Of a stretch of DNA of 64,000 bases, positions 44,982 through 52,864 are shown piece by piece. The translations under genes and the position numbers were made by a program. The notes under the pieces were generated by a model that saw nothing but the letters and a program-made list of their open reading frames with translations, was not told where the DNA came from and did not search any database. Location of the stretch: NCBI GenBank assembly GCA_964551435.1, contig CAZKBS010000002.1:62001-126000 (forward strand), read 5' to 3'. Position 1 is the stretch's first letter, and every line of letters starts with the position of its first letter. This DNA is from UBA2020 sp964551435 (GTDB lineage Bacteria > Pseudomonadota > Alphaproteobacteria > Micavibrionales > UBA2020).

Positions 44982-45668
44982 TTATTTGGCTGTGAGCTTC
45001 ACGCCTTTGTGGCGGTTTCTGAGTTTGTCCAGCACATCGCCGAACTTCGGTGAATCCAGCAGGCGTTTGTCGGCGACTTCAATCTCGATATAGCGTATCC
45101 ACTCGTTTTCACGGTCTTTGCTGTTCGCCGTTCTGAATTTTCCAGCCAGCGGGCTTTCATGCGCGCGCGCCCTTGCGCCGTCGGGGTTCGGCACGCCCTG
45201 CTTTTCCATCCAGATTTCCATGCCCGCATTACGGTTGATACCAAGCGTGTAATCGTTATGCACAAAAGCAATCCCGCCATGCTGGCGCACGGCCATAAAA
45301 GCCTCGCGCACATGATGGATATAGGGAGAGGCAAATTCTTCGTGGCTGTAACCGCTTTGCCATGCGGCATCAATATAGGCGAATTCGACCTGTTGTCCGC
45401 GCACCTGCCCGCGCCAGAATTCGTCATATCCCGGCCGTCCTGTCACCTCCGACAGTGCGGTGCTGCCCAGAAAATATTCGCGCATCGCATCGGGGATGAT
45501 TTTCTTGCCGCTGCCAATGCTGCCGCGCACGGAAATCACCAGCGGATCATGTTTGTCGGCCATGATATCCGGCGAAAGCCCCGCAGATAATAGCCGCGCC
45601 ATGAAAAATATTTCCTGACGACTATTGGTAATAAAGGCGATTTTTTGCCTGTCACGCGAAAGCGGCAT
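44982..45668 (-). CDS. Hypothetical P-loop-like protein, 228 aa
   Basis: The start is ATG 45668 behind AGGGGAACAG. A Walker-A-like loop ISVRGSIGSGKKII sits near residue 45. It ends in Lys rather than the usual Thr/Ser, as in degenerate NTPases; the surroundings recall TsaE-type domains but are too weak to name. Later segments (VEFAYIDAAWQSGYSHEEFA and IAFVHNDYTLGINRNAGMEI) look like a folded enzyme core. It lies 13 bases after the small acidic protein gene and belongs to the four-gene minus-strand cluster 44982-46972. Confidence 0.6.
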   Translation of the reverse strand: MPLSRDRQKIAFITNSRQEIFFMARLLSAGLSPDIMADKHDPLVISVRGSIGSGKKIIPDAMREYFLGSTALSEVTGRPGYDEFWRGQVRGQQVEFAYIDAAWQSGYSHEEFASPYIHHVREAFMAVRQHGGIAFVHNDYTLGINRNAGMEIWMEKQGVPNPDGARARAHESPLAGKFRTANSKDRENEWIRYIEIEVADKRLLDSPKFGDVLDKLRNRHKGVKLTAK

Positions 45669-45681
45669 CTGTTCCCCTTTT

Positions 45682-45969
45682 TTATTTGGGCGCAGGCGGC
45701 TTTTTGCCGGTATTGCTGTTGGAATGGTGAATAACGAATTTGTGGCGCAGACCCTGATGATATCCGTCGATGATTTCTTCGGGTGTGCAGCCGGGTTCGA
45801 ACTCCACCGATACATGCGGCAGGTGGATGATCAGCGGCTGGTTCGACTCTTCCATCATGCGGGCGAAGTTTTTGGCAGCGGTGCGGATATTGAATGCGCC
45901 TTCGGGCGTGAACTCGATCACATGATCGTCACCGTGATGTCCGCCGTCGTTGTCTTTGCGCCCTGCCAT
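45682..45969 (-). CDS. Small hypothetical protein, paralogue of the 46688-46972 product
   Basis: A 95-residue protein. Its core, from HVIEFTPEGAFNIRTAA through MMEE, IIHLPHVSVEFEPG and TPEEIIDGYHQG, aligns without long gaps to HVLEFTPEDDAAIEDIA, MMEE, IHFPMFTMEVEQG and LEDIVEGYQD in the product of the gene two places upstream. The N-terminus is His/Asp-rich (GRKDNDGGHHGDDH), possibly metal-binding. No family is recognised. The P-loop-like gene follows 13 bases later. Confidence 0.65.
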   Translation of the reverse strand: MAGRKDNDGGHHGDDHVIEFTPEGAFNIRTAAKNFARMMEESNQPLIIHLPHVSVEFEPGCTPEEIIDGYHQGLRHKFVIHHSNSNTGKKPPAPK

Positions 45970-46073
45970 GGTTGCTCCGGTTTTACCTGACGGAAACGAA
46001 GCTTGGTTTCCGCACCCCGATTATACCAAAGCACACTTGAACAAACGGTTAAAAATCAAAAAATCTTTTATTA

Positions 46074-46691
46074 TCAAAGCCCCGATACGGGTTTTGGCGT
46101 GACTTTAGGCGCGGGCGGAAAGACATCGCGCACCATCGCCTGCACATCGTCATAAATTTTGCAGCCCGTTGATTGCATATCCGCTTCGCTGACACGGCGA
46201 AGGTCGTCGCGTATCCACACAAAATCCACCCCCGCCGCACGGGCGGATTTGTAATCGCGCATGGAATCGCCGACCGCCAAGACATCACGCGGCGCAAATC
46301 CGTATTCTTGCATCATCTCCACAATCATCGCGGGCGATGGTTTGGCGCGCGGGTCTTCGGTCTGCCCGGGGATACTCCAGGCCAGATAGAATTTTTCAAC
46401 GGCCGCCGCATCACCCAGCAGGCGGTTCATATGCGCATGAATGGCCGCGACGTCATCTGCGTTCACGAGCCCCTTGCCGATACAGTTTTGCTGGGTAAAC
46501 ACAAACGGCAAAATCCCCTGCGCGCGCAGCGCCTCCAGCGCGGGCTTCACGGCGGGGAAAAGCGCCAGCTCCTCCGGCGCCAGTACATAGCCGTCCGTCG
46601 CATCGCCCGCCTTCTGCCCCGCGCGCAAAATCTGCGTGGTGCGGTTCAGCGTGGCATCGCGGTCGAAAATGACGGCCTTGTAAATGCTCAC
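46074..46691 (-). CDS. HAD-superfamily phosphatase (GmhB/histidinol-phosphatase-like)
   Basis: A 205-residue HAD phosphatase. Motif I is IFDRDATLNRT (DxDxT; the usual DRDGT has Ala for Gly), motif II is VFTQQNCIGKG, the Lys motif is AKPSPAMIVEMM and motif III is VLAVGDSMRDYKSARAAG. This pattern matches D-glycero-D-manno-heptose-bisphosphate phosphatase and its relatives. The start is GTG 46691, with GGAG eight bases upstream, and it overlaps the stop of the gene before it by four bases (GTGA). The substrate is unproven. Confidence 0.82.
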   Translation of the reverse strand: MSIYKAVIFDRDATLNRTTQILRAGQKAGDATDGYVLAPEELALFPAVKPALEALRAQGILPFVFTQQNCIGKGLVNADDVAAIHAHMNRLLGDAAAVEKFYLAWSIPGQTEDPRAKPSPAMIVEMMQEYGFAPRDVLAVGDSMRDYKSARAAGVDFVWIRDDLRRVSEADMQSTGCKIYDDVQAMVRDVFPPAPKVTPKPVSGL

Positions 46692-46972
46692 TCCGGCTGC
46701 TCCGTCATCTGGGCGGCCAGATGGTCGAGAATATCCTGATATCCCTCGACGATATCCTCCAGCGTCGCGCCCTGTTCGACTTCCATGGTAAACATCGGGA
46801 AATGGATGTCGCAATCCATGCCGTATTCTTCCATCATCCCAATCACGGTATCGGCGATATCTTCGATGGCGGCGTCGTCTTCGGGGGTGAATTCCAGCAC
46901 ATGTGCGCCTTCTTCGCCGTCTGCGGCCATATCATCGTCAAAATCATCCGGCGTTTCGGTGGGCGCTACCAT
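46688..46972 (-). CDS. Small acidic hypothetical protein, paralogue of the 45682-45969 product
   Basis: The start is ATG 46972 (AAGGA seven bases upstream), giving 94 residues; an earlier in-frame ATG at 47005 is less likely. The N-terminus is strongly acidic (PDDFDDDMAADGEEGAH). The core matches the paralogue 95-residue protein. It is coupled by a four-base overlap to the HAD phosphatase gene. No family is recognised. Confidence 0.65.
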   Translation of the reverse strand: MVAPTETPDDFDDDMAADGEEGAHVLEFTPEDDAAIEDIADTVIGMMEEYGMDCDIHFPMFTMEVEQGATLEDIVEGYQDILDHLAAQMTEQPE

Positions 46973-47146
46973 AGGTGGTTCCTTGTCAAAAATGATAAAT
47001 TTCAATCATCTAACCACAGCCGCCGCCCCTGTGCCAGCCGGATTTACGAGTCTTTAAAATATGAAAAATACTTGATTTTGAACACCCACCCCGTATATAT
47101 TGCGCGGCAGAGCAAAAAGCAGGCGATAAACCTGCCCGAATTTGCC

Positions 47147-47264
47147 AAAGACCCAAAAGATACGCGCCCGCATGCGATGCATGCAAAACGAAAAACGGCA
47201 AGCAAGACGGTAAAACAGCAAGATGAACTCACTCGGCTTTGATAAAGACCCAAAAGATACGCGC
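47147..47264 (+). repeat. 21-bp exact direct repeat at the 5' end of mnmA
   Basis: AAAGACCCAAAAGATACGCG plus one C occurs at 47147-47167 and again at 47244-47264, inside the first codons of mnmA. In frame, both copies read KDPKDTR, preceded by F-A or F-D. The upstream copy is not part of a recognised gene. The rest of the gap 46973-47222 shows no gene. Confidence 0.8.
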
Positions 47265-48350
47265 GTCGTCGTCGCCATGTCGGGCGGCGTCGATAGTTCT
47301 GTCGCGGCATCGCTGCTGCACGAACAGGGGTATCAGGTCGTGGGTATCACCCTGCAGCTTTACGACCATGGCGAAGCCTTGGCCAAAAAAGGCGCGTGCT
47401 GCGCAGGCCAAGACATTTACGACGCCAAACGCGTTGCCGAAAAAATGGGATTCGAGCATTACGTGCTGAATTACCAAAGCCGTTTTCAGGACAACGTCAT
47501 CGAGGATTTCGTCGAAAGCTATCTGCGCGGCGAAACACCTATCCCTTGCGTAAAGTGCAACCAGAACGTCAAATTCAAGGATTTGCTCGAAACCGCGCGC
47601 GACCTTGGCGCCGACTGCATGGCGACGGGACATTATATCCAGCGTATGCTGGGGGCGGATGGACGCGCCGAGTTGCACCGCGCCATCGACGCCGGCAAGG
47701 ATCAAAGCTATTTCCTGTTTGCCACCACGCAAGAACAGCTGGATTTCCTGCGCTTCCCCCTTGGCGGCTGGAGCAAGGATATCACCCGCCAGCATGCGGA
47801 GCGTTTCGGGCTTATCGTTGCAGACAAACCGGACAGTCAGGATATCTGCTTCGTGCCCAACGGGTCTTATGCCCGCGTGGTTGAAAAATTCCGTCCGGGC
47901 GCGATGAAACCCGGTGACATCGTGCATATCGATGGCCGCGTGCTGGGCGAACACAACGGTATCATCCATTACACCATCGGCCAGCGCCGCGGGCTTGGCA
48001 TCGGTGGCGGGCATACCGAAAACAACGCGCCACTGTTCGTCGTCGGCCTGCGCCCCGATAAAAATCAGGTATTGGTTGGCCCCTACGAAGCATTGGGCCG
48101 CGATACCGTATTCCTGAAAGAATGCAACTGGCTGGCCGATATCCCGCCCGACGGGCTGGATGCGGAAGTCAAACTGCGCTCCGCCCAGATGCCGATACCC
48201 GCGACCGTATTCGCAGATCACGTGACACTCAAAACCCCCGCCTTTGGCGTCGCGGCCGGACAGGCCTGCGTTGCCTATATCGGCAACCGCGTGATTGGCG
48301 GCGGCTGGATTACGGGCGCGGAAAACCGCTCGCTTTCCGTCGCGGCCTGA
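47223..48350 (+). CDS. mnmA: tRNA-uridine 2-sulfurtransferase MnmA
   Basis: Puts sulfur on U34 of Glu, Gln and Lys tRNAs, using ATP and a sulfur relay. It is 375 residues. The PP-loop is VVVAMSGGVDSSVAASLL near residue 15, the catalytic Cys are in PCVKCNQNVKF (near 103) and QDICFVPNGSY (near 204), and the C-terminal domain ends VIGGGWITGAENRS. The N-terminus MNSLGFDKDPKDTR matches the alphaproteobacterial form. It probably receives sulfur from a cysteine desulfurase such as the one at 42811. The ribosome site is weak. Confidence 0.95.
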   Translation: MNSLGFDKDPKDTRVVVAMSGGVDSSVAASLLHEQGYQVVGITLQLYDHGEALAKKGACCAGQDIYDAKRVAEKMGFEHYVLNYQSRFQDNVIEDFVESYLRGETPIPCVKCNQNVKFKDLLETARDLGADCMATGHYIQRMLGADGRAELHRAIDAGKDQSYFLFATTQEQLDFLRFPLGGWSKDITRQHAERFGLIVADKPDSQDICFVPNGSYARVVEKFRPGAMKPGDIVHIDGRVLGEHNGIIHYTIGQRRGLGIGGGHTENNAPLFVVGLRPDKNQVLVGPYEALGRDTVFLKECNWLADIPPDGLDAEVKLRSAQMPIPATVFADHVTLKTPAFGVAAGQACVAYIGNRVIGGGWITGAENRSLSVAA

Positions 48351-48431
48351 TACACCCACGCACAACCCCGCACTAGAATATCTTTCCTGCGCTTCTCCGC
48401 TGCGCGCGCCCTCGTTTTTTGGACACACTCA

Positions 48432-49655
48432 ATGCAAACACATTCCCGCCAGTTTTATATTTTCGTGCTGCTGCTGGGCAGTCTGACGGCTTTCGGGCCG
48501 CTGTCGATTGATATGTACCTGCCCGCCTTTCCGGCGATGGCTGAATCGCTGGGCGTTCCGCAGGGGCGCATCGAATTTTCGCTGGCCTCGTTTTTTATCG
48601 GCATGTCGTTCGGCCAGCTGGTATACGGGCCGCTGACGGACAGATACGGACGTAAAAAACCGCTTTATGTCGGGCTTTGCATTTACATTCTTGCCTCTGT
48701 CGCCTGCGCGCTGGCGCCCGGTGCGGACAGTCTGATTTTCTTCCGCCTGCTGCAGGCGCTCGGCGCCTGTGCGGGCACGGTTGTGTCGCGTGCGATGGTG
48801 CGCGATTTGTTCGACCACCGCGAATCTGCGCAGGTCTTTTCCCTGCTGATGCTGGTGATGGGCGTGGCGCCCATCCTTGCGCCGCTTTTGGGGGGCTATG
48901 TTTTACTGCATTTCGGCTGGCGCGCGATTTTCTGGTCGCTGGCAGGCGTCAGCGCGGTCATTTTTCTTTTTGTCGGCCGCTATCTGCCCGAAACACGCAG
49001 CCCAGATGAAACCGTGCGTTTCAGCCGCAGCTTCCACACCTATCTCGATATCCTCAAACACCGCGGTTTTGTCGGCTACTCAATGACAGCGGGTTTTATG
49101 CAGGCCGCGCTGTTTGCCTATATCACCGGATCATCCTTCGTGTTCATCGAATACTACGGCATCGCGCCGGAGCATTTCGGCTGGATTTTCGGCTCCAACG
49201 CCTTCGGCCTGATTATGGCCGCGCAGGTGAATGCGTGGCTTTTGCGCCGCGGCATGCACCCCGATACCATCATGCAGCGGGCGCTCTATGCGCTGGCAGC
49301 CTTTGGCGTTTTGCTGGCCATCGCCGCCTTTGCCCATGCGCCGCTGTTTGTGCTGCTGCCGCCGCTGTTCGGTTTCCTGACCATGGCGGGGATGATATTC
49401 CCCAATGCGGGTGCAGGTTCGCTCGAACACCAGAAACACCGTGCGGGCGCCGCGTCGGCGCTGGCGGGTATGCTGCAATTTTGCCTCTCCGCCATCTCGG
49501 CGGGGCTGGTCAGCCTCTTGCACGCTGAAACCCCGCGCCCCATGGCCGCAGTGGTCGCCATCTGCGGGCTTATCGCCTGCGGCATATTCATCTACATGAA
49601 AAAATACCGCCCGCCCGCCGCCATGACCCCAGCCGAAACCATGCCGGACGCCTGA
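48432..49655 (+). CDS. Bcr/CflA-family drug efflux MFS transporter
   Basis: A 407-residue inner-membrane proton antiporter with twelve predicted helices. The family marks are GPLSIDMYLPAFPAMAESLG at the N-terminus, FGQLVYGPLTDRYGRKKPLY (MFS motif A) and LLQALGACAGTVVSRAMVRD (the motif C-like region of the drug/H+ antiporter group). Bcr/CflA members export bicyclomycin, chloramphenicol or sulfonamides; the substrate here is unknown. It starts 81 bases after mnmA. Confidence 0.9.
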   Translation: MQTHSRQFYIFVLLLGSLTAFGPLSIDMYLPAFPAMAESLGVPQGRIEFSLASFFIGMSFGQLVYGPLTDRYGRKKPLYVGLCIYILASVACALAPGADSLIFFRLLQALGACAGTVVSRAMVRDLFDHRESAQVFSLLMLVMGVAPILAPLLGGYVLLHFGWRAIFWSLAGVSAVIFLFVGRYLPETRSPDETVRFSRSFHTYLDILKHRGFVGYSMTAGFMQAALFAYITGSSFVFIEYYGIAPEHFGWIFGSNAFGLIMAAQVNAWLLRRGMHPDTIMQRALYALAAFGVLLAIAAFAHAPLFVLLPPLFGFLTMAGMIFPNAGAGSLEHQKHRAGAASALAGMLQFCLSAISAGLVSLLHAETPRPMAAVVAICGLIACGIFIYMKKYRPPAAMTPAETMPDA

Positions 49656-49712
49656 AAAACAACCCCAAAGCCGGAAATAAAATCAAAGATTTAGCCGATT
49701 TGAACGGCAGAC

Positions 49713-49743
49713 TTGACAGCCGCAGGCTTTATTGGCATATAGA
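49713..49743 (+). promoter_or_regulatory. Promoter for the tRNA-Met gene
   Basis: A perfect TTGACA at 49713-49718 is followed by CATATA at 49736-49741 (17-base spacing) or TATAGA at 49738-49743 (19-base). Transcription would start near 49750, ten bases before the tRNA. Confidence 0.65.
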
Positions 49744-49759
49744 CGGACACTTTCCCTGT

Positions 49760-49834
49760 GGCGGGGTAGCTCAGTGGTAGAGCAGAGGAATCATAATCCT
49801 TTGGTCGGGGGTTCAAATCCCTCCCTCGCTACCA
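49760..49834 (+). tRNA. tRNA-Met (CAT), elongator type; integration site
   Basis: A 75-base cloverleaf. The acceptor GGCGGGG pairs with CCTCGCT, with G-T pairs; the D-arm is AGCTCAGTGGTAGAGC, the anticodon loop ATCATAA, the T-loop TTCAAAT, and CCA is encoded. The last 19 bases plus the next base form attL of the element that follows. The T-arm and acceptor therefore come from the element side and still pair correctly. Confidence 0.9.
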
Positions 49835-49835
49835 A
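49816..49835 (+). repeat. attL of the tRNA-Met element
   Basis: AATCCCTCCCTCGCTACCAA, the 3' end of the tRNA plus one base, is identical to 56117-56136. The bases on both sides differ, so the 20 bp is the full identity block. Confidence 0.92.
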
Positions 49836-49884
49836 ATGACTAATTAAGTCATAAAAATCAACGATATAGCGTCTTGTGGTTCAA

Positions 49885-49906
49885 GGTGTAACACGAAGGT
49901 GTGACA
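49885..49906 (+). repeat. Paired GGTGTRACA sites inside attL
   Basis: GGTGTAACA at 49885-49893 and GGTGTGACA at 49898-49906, starting 13 bases apart and just before the integrase ATG. The same pair with the same spacing occurs inside attR. Candidate arm-type integrase or excisionase sites, by inference. Confidence 0.55.
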
Positions 49907-49910
49907 CCGC

Positions 49911-51524
49911 ATGCGTATTCCGTCTTATCTGGCACTCTCCCGCCACAATGTGTTTTATTTCCGCTGGCCTATTCCTGTAGCCCTGCATCCGCAAGGCAAA
50001 AAACTGACTGCCCGAATTTCGCTCCGTACCCGAAACCCGCGCCTAGCATTGCAGATGGCGCGGTATCTGGCCTACCATGCTGAAAACATCACAGGGCATT
50101 TGATAGGCATGAACCTTTCGGAAATCAAAGCTGAATTACAGGCGTTCTTTGCTGGCAAGCTGGCAGAGTTCGGGGCAAGGCGAGAGCTTGGCGGCAGATT
50201 GCCCGTATGGATGGAAGAACAGCACCGCCAAAACCTGAAAACGATAGAACAGGCCAACAGCAACGGCATGGATGGGCGTATTGCCTTTGACGGTGAAGAA
50301 ATCATCCATCAGCAGATAGACGAGATCATTCAAGTCCGTAAGCTGAACATCAGTAAAGATGCGCCGGAATATGACATGCTGCTGCGCGAATACCCTCTGG
50401 CCTATGCCCAATATCTGCGCGACATGCTGGCACATAACGATGGCTTGAAGGACTACAGGCTCTCCCCTGCACAAAGTATTACGGTGCAAGCTACCGCCAC
50501 AGGCATCATGCTGAAACAAGCCGTGGATGATTTTATCGCAGAGCGTCAGCGTGGCAATGCGTGGACAGGCAGGACGCTGAAAGACCGTACAGCACAGCTT
50601 GCCCTTTTGCTGGAATTACTGGGCGAGAATAACGATATTGGCAGCGTGGACGCTATCAAAGCGGCAGAGGTTAAGAAAATCCTGCAAGCCCTTCCCAAAA
50701 ACCGCAATAAAAATCCGAAAACACGGGGAAAGACCGTGCAGGAAATGGTCAAGGTGGCGGGTGTCGAGAAGATGGACACAAAAACCGTCAACGAATACTT
50801 GACCGTGTATCAGAGCTTTTTCGGATGGGCAGAGCGTCAAGGGCACATACCAAAGAATGTCTTCAGCGGCTTGCAAATCAAAATGGGGAAACGCACAGCA
50901 AATCCCCGCATACCTTTCACGCCAGACCAGATCAAGACCATCCTTGCCGCCTTACCAGCGCATACACCGGAGAAGTCCGGCAAGTCCTTCCGCTACTGGG
51001 GCGTGATGCTGGCGATTTACACAGGCGCAAGATTGAATGAAATCGCCCAGCTTGCCCTTGACGATATTCAGCAAGCCGATGGTATCTGGTATCTCAACGT
51101 CACAGACGAAGGGGATGACGACAATAAACGCCTGAAAAATGAAAGCTCTAAACGCCGTGTGCCTGTCCATGCCGCTTTGCTTGCCGCTGGCTTTATTGAC
51201 CGTGTGCAGAAATTGAGGGATGCAGGACATAGCCGCCTCTTCCCTGACCTCGAATATCAGCAAGGGCACGGCTACGGCAGAGGATTGACGCGCTGGGTAA
51301 GCTCGAAGCTACTGGTTGACCTCGGCATAAAGGACGAAGGGCTTTCCTTCCACAGCTTCCGGCACTCGTTCATTACGGGCTTGCGGCAAGCTGGCGTGGA
51401 ATTGCAAACCGTTCAGGAGCTTGTCGGCCACAGCAAGGACGTTGTGACAGAAACGGTTTATAACGCCACGGCCTACCCCCTGCCGATGCTGAAAACAGCT
51501 ATCGACAAGCTAGCATATCTCTGA
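49911..51524 (+). CDS. int: Tyrosine recombinase (phage-type integrase)
   Basis: A 537-residue integrase transcribed away from the tRNA. The N-terminal 190 residues are an extended arm-binding/SAM-like region of the long alphaproteobacterial phage integrase type. The core-binding domain is near 200-320, and the catalytic domain is near 330-530. The catalytic residues fit R in YTGARLNEIAQLAL, a Lys near SSKRRVPVH, H-x-x-R in HSFRHSFITGLRQAG, H in LVGHSKD, and Tyr in TETVYN or ATAYPL. It has no strong ribosome site, and the GGTGTGACA pair directly abuts the start, suggesting autoregulation. Confidence 0.93.
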   Translation: MRIPSYLALSRHNVFYFRWPIPVALHPQGKKLTARISLRTRNPRLALQMARYLAYHAENITGHLIGMNLSEIKAELQAFFAGKLAEFGARRELGGRLPVWMEEQHRQNLKTIEQANSNGMDGRIAFDGEEIIHQQIDEIIQVRKLNISKDAPEYDMLLREYPLAYAQYLRDMLAHNDGLKDYRLSPAQSITVQATATGIMLKQAVDDFIAERQRGNAWTGRTLKDRTAQLALLLELLGENNDIGSVDAIKAAEVKKILQALPKNRNKNPKTRGKTVQEMVKVAGVEKMDTKTVNEYLTVYQSFFGWAERQGHIPKNVFSGLQIKMGKRTANPRIPFTPDQIKTILAALPAHTPEKSGKSFRYWGVMLAIYTGARLNEIAQLALDDIQQADGIWYLNVTDEGDDDNKRLKNESSKRRVPVHAALLAAGFIDRVQKLRDAGHSRLFPDLEYQQGHGYGRGLTRWVSSKLLVDLGIKDEGLSFHSFRHSFITGLRQAGVELQTVQELVGHSKDVVTETVYNATAYPLPMLKTAIDKLAYL

Positions 51525-51668
51525 CTTGCCCCATGCCGGATATTCCCGTATCATGCCCATAAGCCTTGCAAGGTGGTCTTGCAGGGCTTCGGGCTTCAAA
51601 ACCCGTTTCAGTATGCGGCTGGCATCAGCCGTGACGTGATGCTCTCCTGATTTTTCAGTAAGCATCAT
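51510..51668 (-). CDS. Possible small protein in the element, about 52 aa
   Basis: On the minus strand an ATG at 51668 with GAGAGG nine bases upstream opens a frame reading MLTEKSGEHHVTADASRILK ... PAWGKSEIC. It overlaps the end of int by 15 bases on the opposite strand. The amino-acid mix is protein-like, but there is no recognised family and it is short. The gap 51525-51855 otherwise holds only the hairpin at 51794-51830. Confidence 0.3.
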   Translation of the reverse strand: MMLTEKSGEHHVTADASRILKRVLKPEALQDHLARLMGMIREYPAWGKSEIC

Positions 51669-51793
51669 GGGATGTCGCCTCTCGGTCTTATGACTGGGTG
51701 GCGGCAATGGCGTGTCGTTCACTCGGTACGCTGGATGTCCAAGCGTGAGCTAAAGATTGCCGCGCCGTTTCATACTGAACGGTTTTGAACGCC

Positions 51794-51830
51794 CAGTCGC
51801 CAAGCCCACCCTTGGCGGCTGTTTTTATTT
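51794..51830 (+). terminator. Intrinsic terminator downstream of int
   Basis: CGCCAAG at 51798-51804 pairs with CTTGGCG at 51811-51817, followed by GTTTTTATTT. It lies 26 bases before the signal-peptide gene and should stop transcription coming from int. Confidence 0.75.
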
Positions 51831-51855
51831 GTTCAAGACTGGAGAGTAGAAGGCC

Positions 51856-52344
51856 ATGAAGCGCATTATTATCATTTTCCTTGCTGTGTTATTGACCAGC
51901 TCTTTTTATCCCGTAATGTCCTATGCCGTAGATAAAAAAGCAGATGAAATATCTAGCGGGTGGAATGCTCGATGGAACATCTTGTTAGAAAATGAGAAGG
52001 CCATTGCAGACTTAAAGAAATTGGGAATACTTCAAGCTCGATGCGTCATGGGAAAGAAAATCAATCTTGATAAATCTGAGGTAGCGAGAAACTGCAAGGA
52101 ATATAAAGCTCAATCTGCAGATATAGAAATGGAAGCTATATTGCGAAGATATGTAAGCCGACAAGCGTTAGGGATATTGAAAGATGAAGACGATACAGCC
52201 TCCCGTTTCATAAAAGACATATTAAAGAAGCAAATAGATGAAGTCGAAATCAACTCTCCAACTAATCAATTCCATCCTAAAGAATGGAAAGAATTAGTAG
52301 AAAGTGTTGAATCTGAAATTTCCTCGAAACGAAAAAAGAAATAA
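51856..52344 (+). CDS. Exported hypothetical protein of the element, 162 aa
   Basis: The start ATG 51856 has GGAGAG upstream. Residues 1-23 are a signal peptide (IIIIFLAVLLTSSFYPVMSYA). The mature part is helical and Lys/Glu-rich with two Cys (in LQARCVMGKK and ARNCKEYKAQ) about 20 residues apart, possibly a disulphide. It ends in a basic tail (SSKRKKK). AT-rich compared with the host genes. No family is recognised. The lipoprotein gene follows 11 bases later, so the two are a unit. Confidence 0.7.
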   Translation: MKRIIIIFLAVLLTSSFYPVMSYAVDKKADEISSGWNARWNILLENEKAIADLKKLGILQARCVMGKKINLDKSEVARNCKEYKAQSADIEMEAILRRYVSRQALGILKDEDDTASRFIKDILKKQIDEVEINSPTNQFHPKEWKELVESVESEISSKRKKK

Positions 52345-52355
52345 GAGAGGCAAGA

Positions 52356-52685
52356 ATGAAAAAAAATATCTTAATGGCTTTGTGCTTGTCTGTCTTTCTT
52401 TTCGGGTGCGCTATGACCGAAGAGGAAAAAAAAGCTCAAGCTGAGAAGCGCTGTTATGTGGGGTCTGAGTGCTGGAAAAAACTCTCGCCTGAAGATCAAA
52501 AGTGGGTAGCGGAGCAGTGGGCAACATTTGAAAGAAACAACGCTCAGCGCTGGGCAAATTATCGGCAAGAAATGGCAATAAAAAATCAACAGCATGAAAC
52601 GGACAAGCTTAAGCGCGAGTTGGAAGAGGCCCAGAGACAGCTTGAAGATGCTGAATGGCGCGCGCGTTTTTATAGAAATCACTGA
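52356..52685 (+). CDS. Lipoprotein of the element, 109 aa
   Basis: AGAGAGG precedes the ATG. A lipobox LFGC places the lipidated Cys at residue 18 after a short hydrophobic signal (MALCLSVFLFGC). Two further Cys occur soon after (KRCYVGSECWKK), followed by a long charged helix (ETDKLKRELEEAQRQLEDAE) that should form a coiled coil. The size and plan (lipid anchor, Cys pair, coiled coil) recall phage Rz1-like and envelope-spanning proteins, but no match is claimed. Confidence 0.75.
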   Translation: MKKNILMALCLSVFLFGCAMTEEEKKAQAEKRCYVGSECWKKLSPEDQKWVAEQWATFERNNAQRWANYRQEMAIKNQQHETDKLKRELEEAQRQLEDAEWRARFYRNH

Positions 52686-52838
52686 TAATTGGTGCAGACT
52701 AACCTAAATCAGCAGATGGCGACAAAAATATAAATTATTATTATATTTCAGCAGGGTATGTAAATTTTATCCACTAAATGGCTCATATATAGAAGAGAAA
52801 CATTCTAATTGCGCCAAAAGTGGCCTATAATTTCTCTT

Positions 52839-52864
52839 TATAGGAAAAATTGTCGGAATTAAAG
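52839..52864 (+). repeat. Imperfect repeat of a TTG-start leader, copy 1
   Basis: TATAGGA, four variable bases, then TTGTCGGAATTAARG is present here and at 55731-55756 (21 of 26 bases). In both copies TTG TCG GAA TTA follows a ribosome site, encoding MSEL. Copy 1 is the start of the helicase-like gene; copy 2 opens a frame of only 20 codons. Confidence 0.6.

Noticed and set aside
46721..47242. 173-codon plus-strand frame running into mnmA
   Set aside because: The first half is antisense to the small acidic protein gene; only the repeated KDPKDTR piece looks protein-like, and it has no start or ribosome site of its own.
47010..47310. Overlapping minus-strand frames of 63-88 codons upstream of mnmA
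   Set aside because: Cys/Arg/Phe-rich shadows that arise because the repeated mnmA 5' segment is read backwards.
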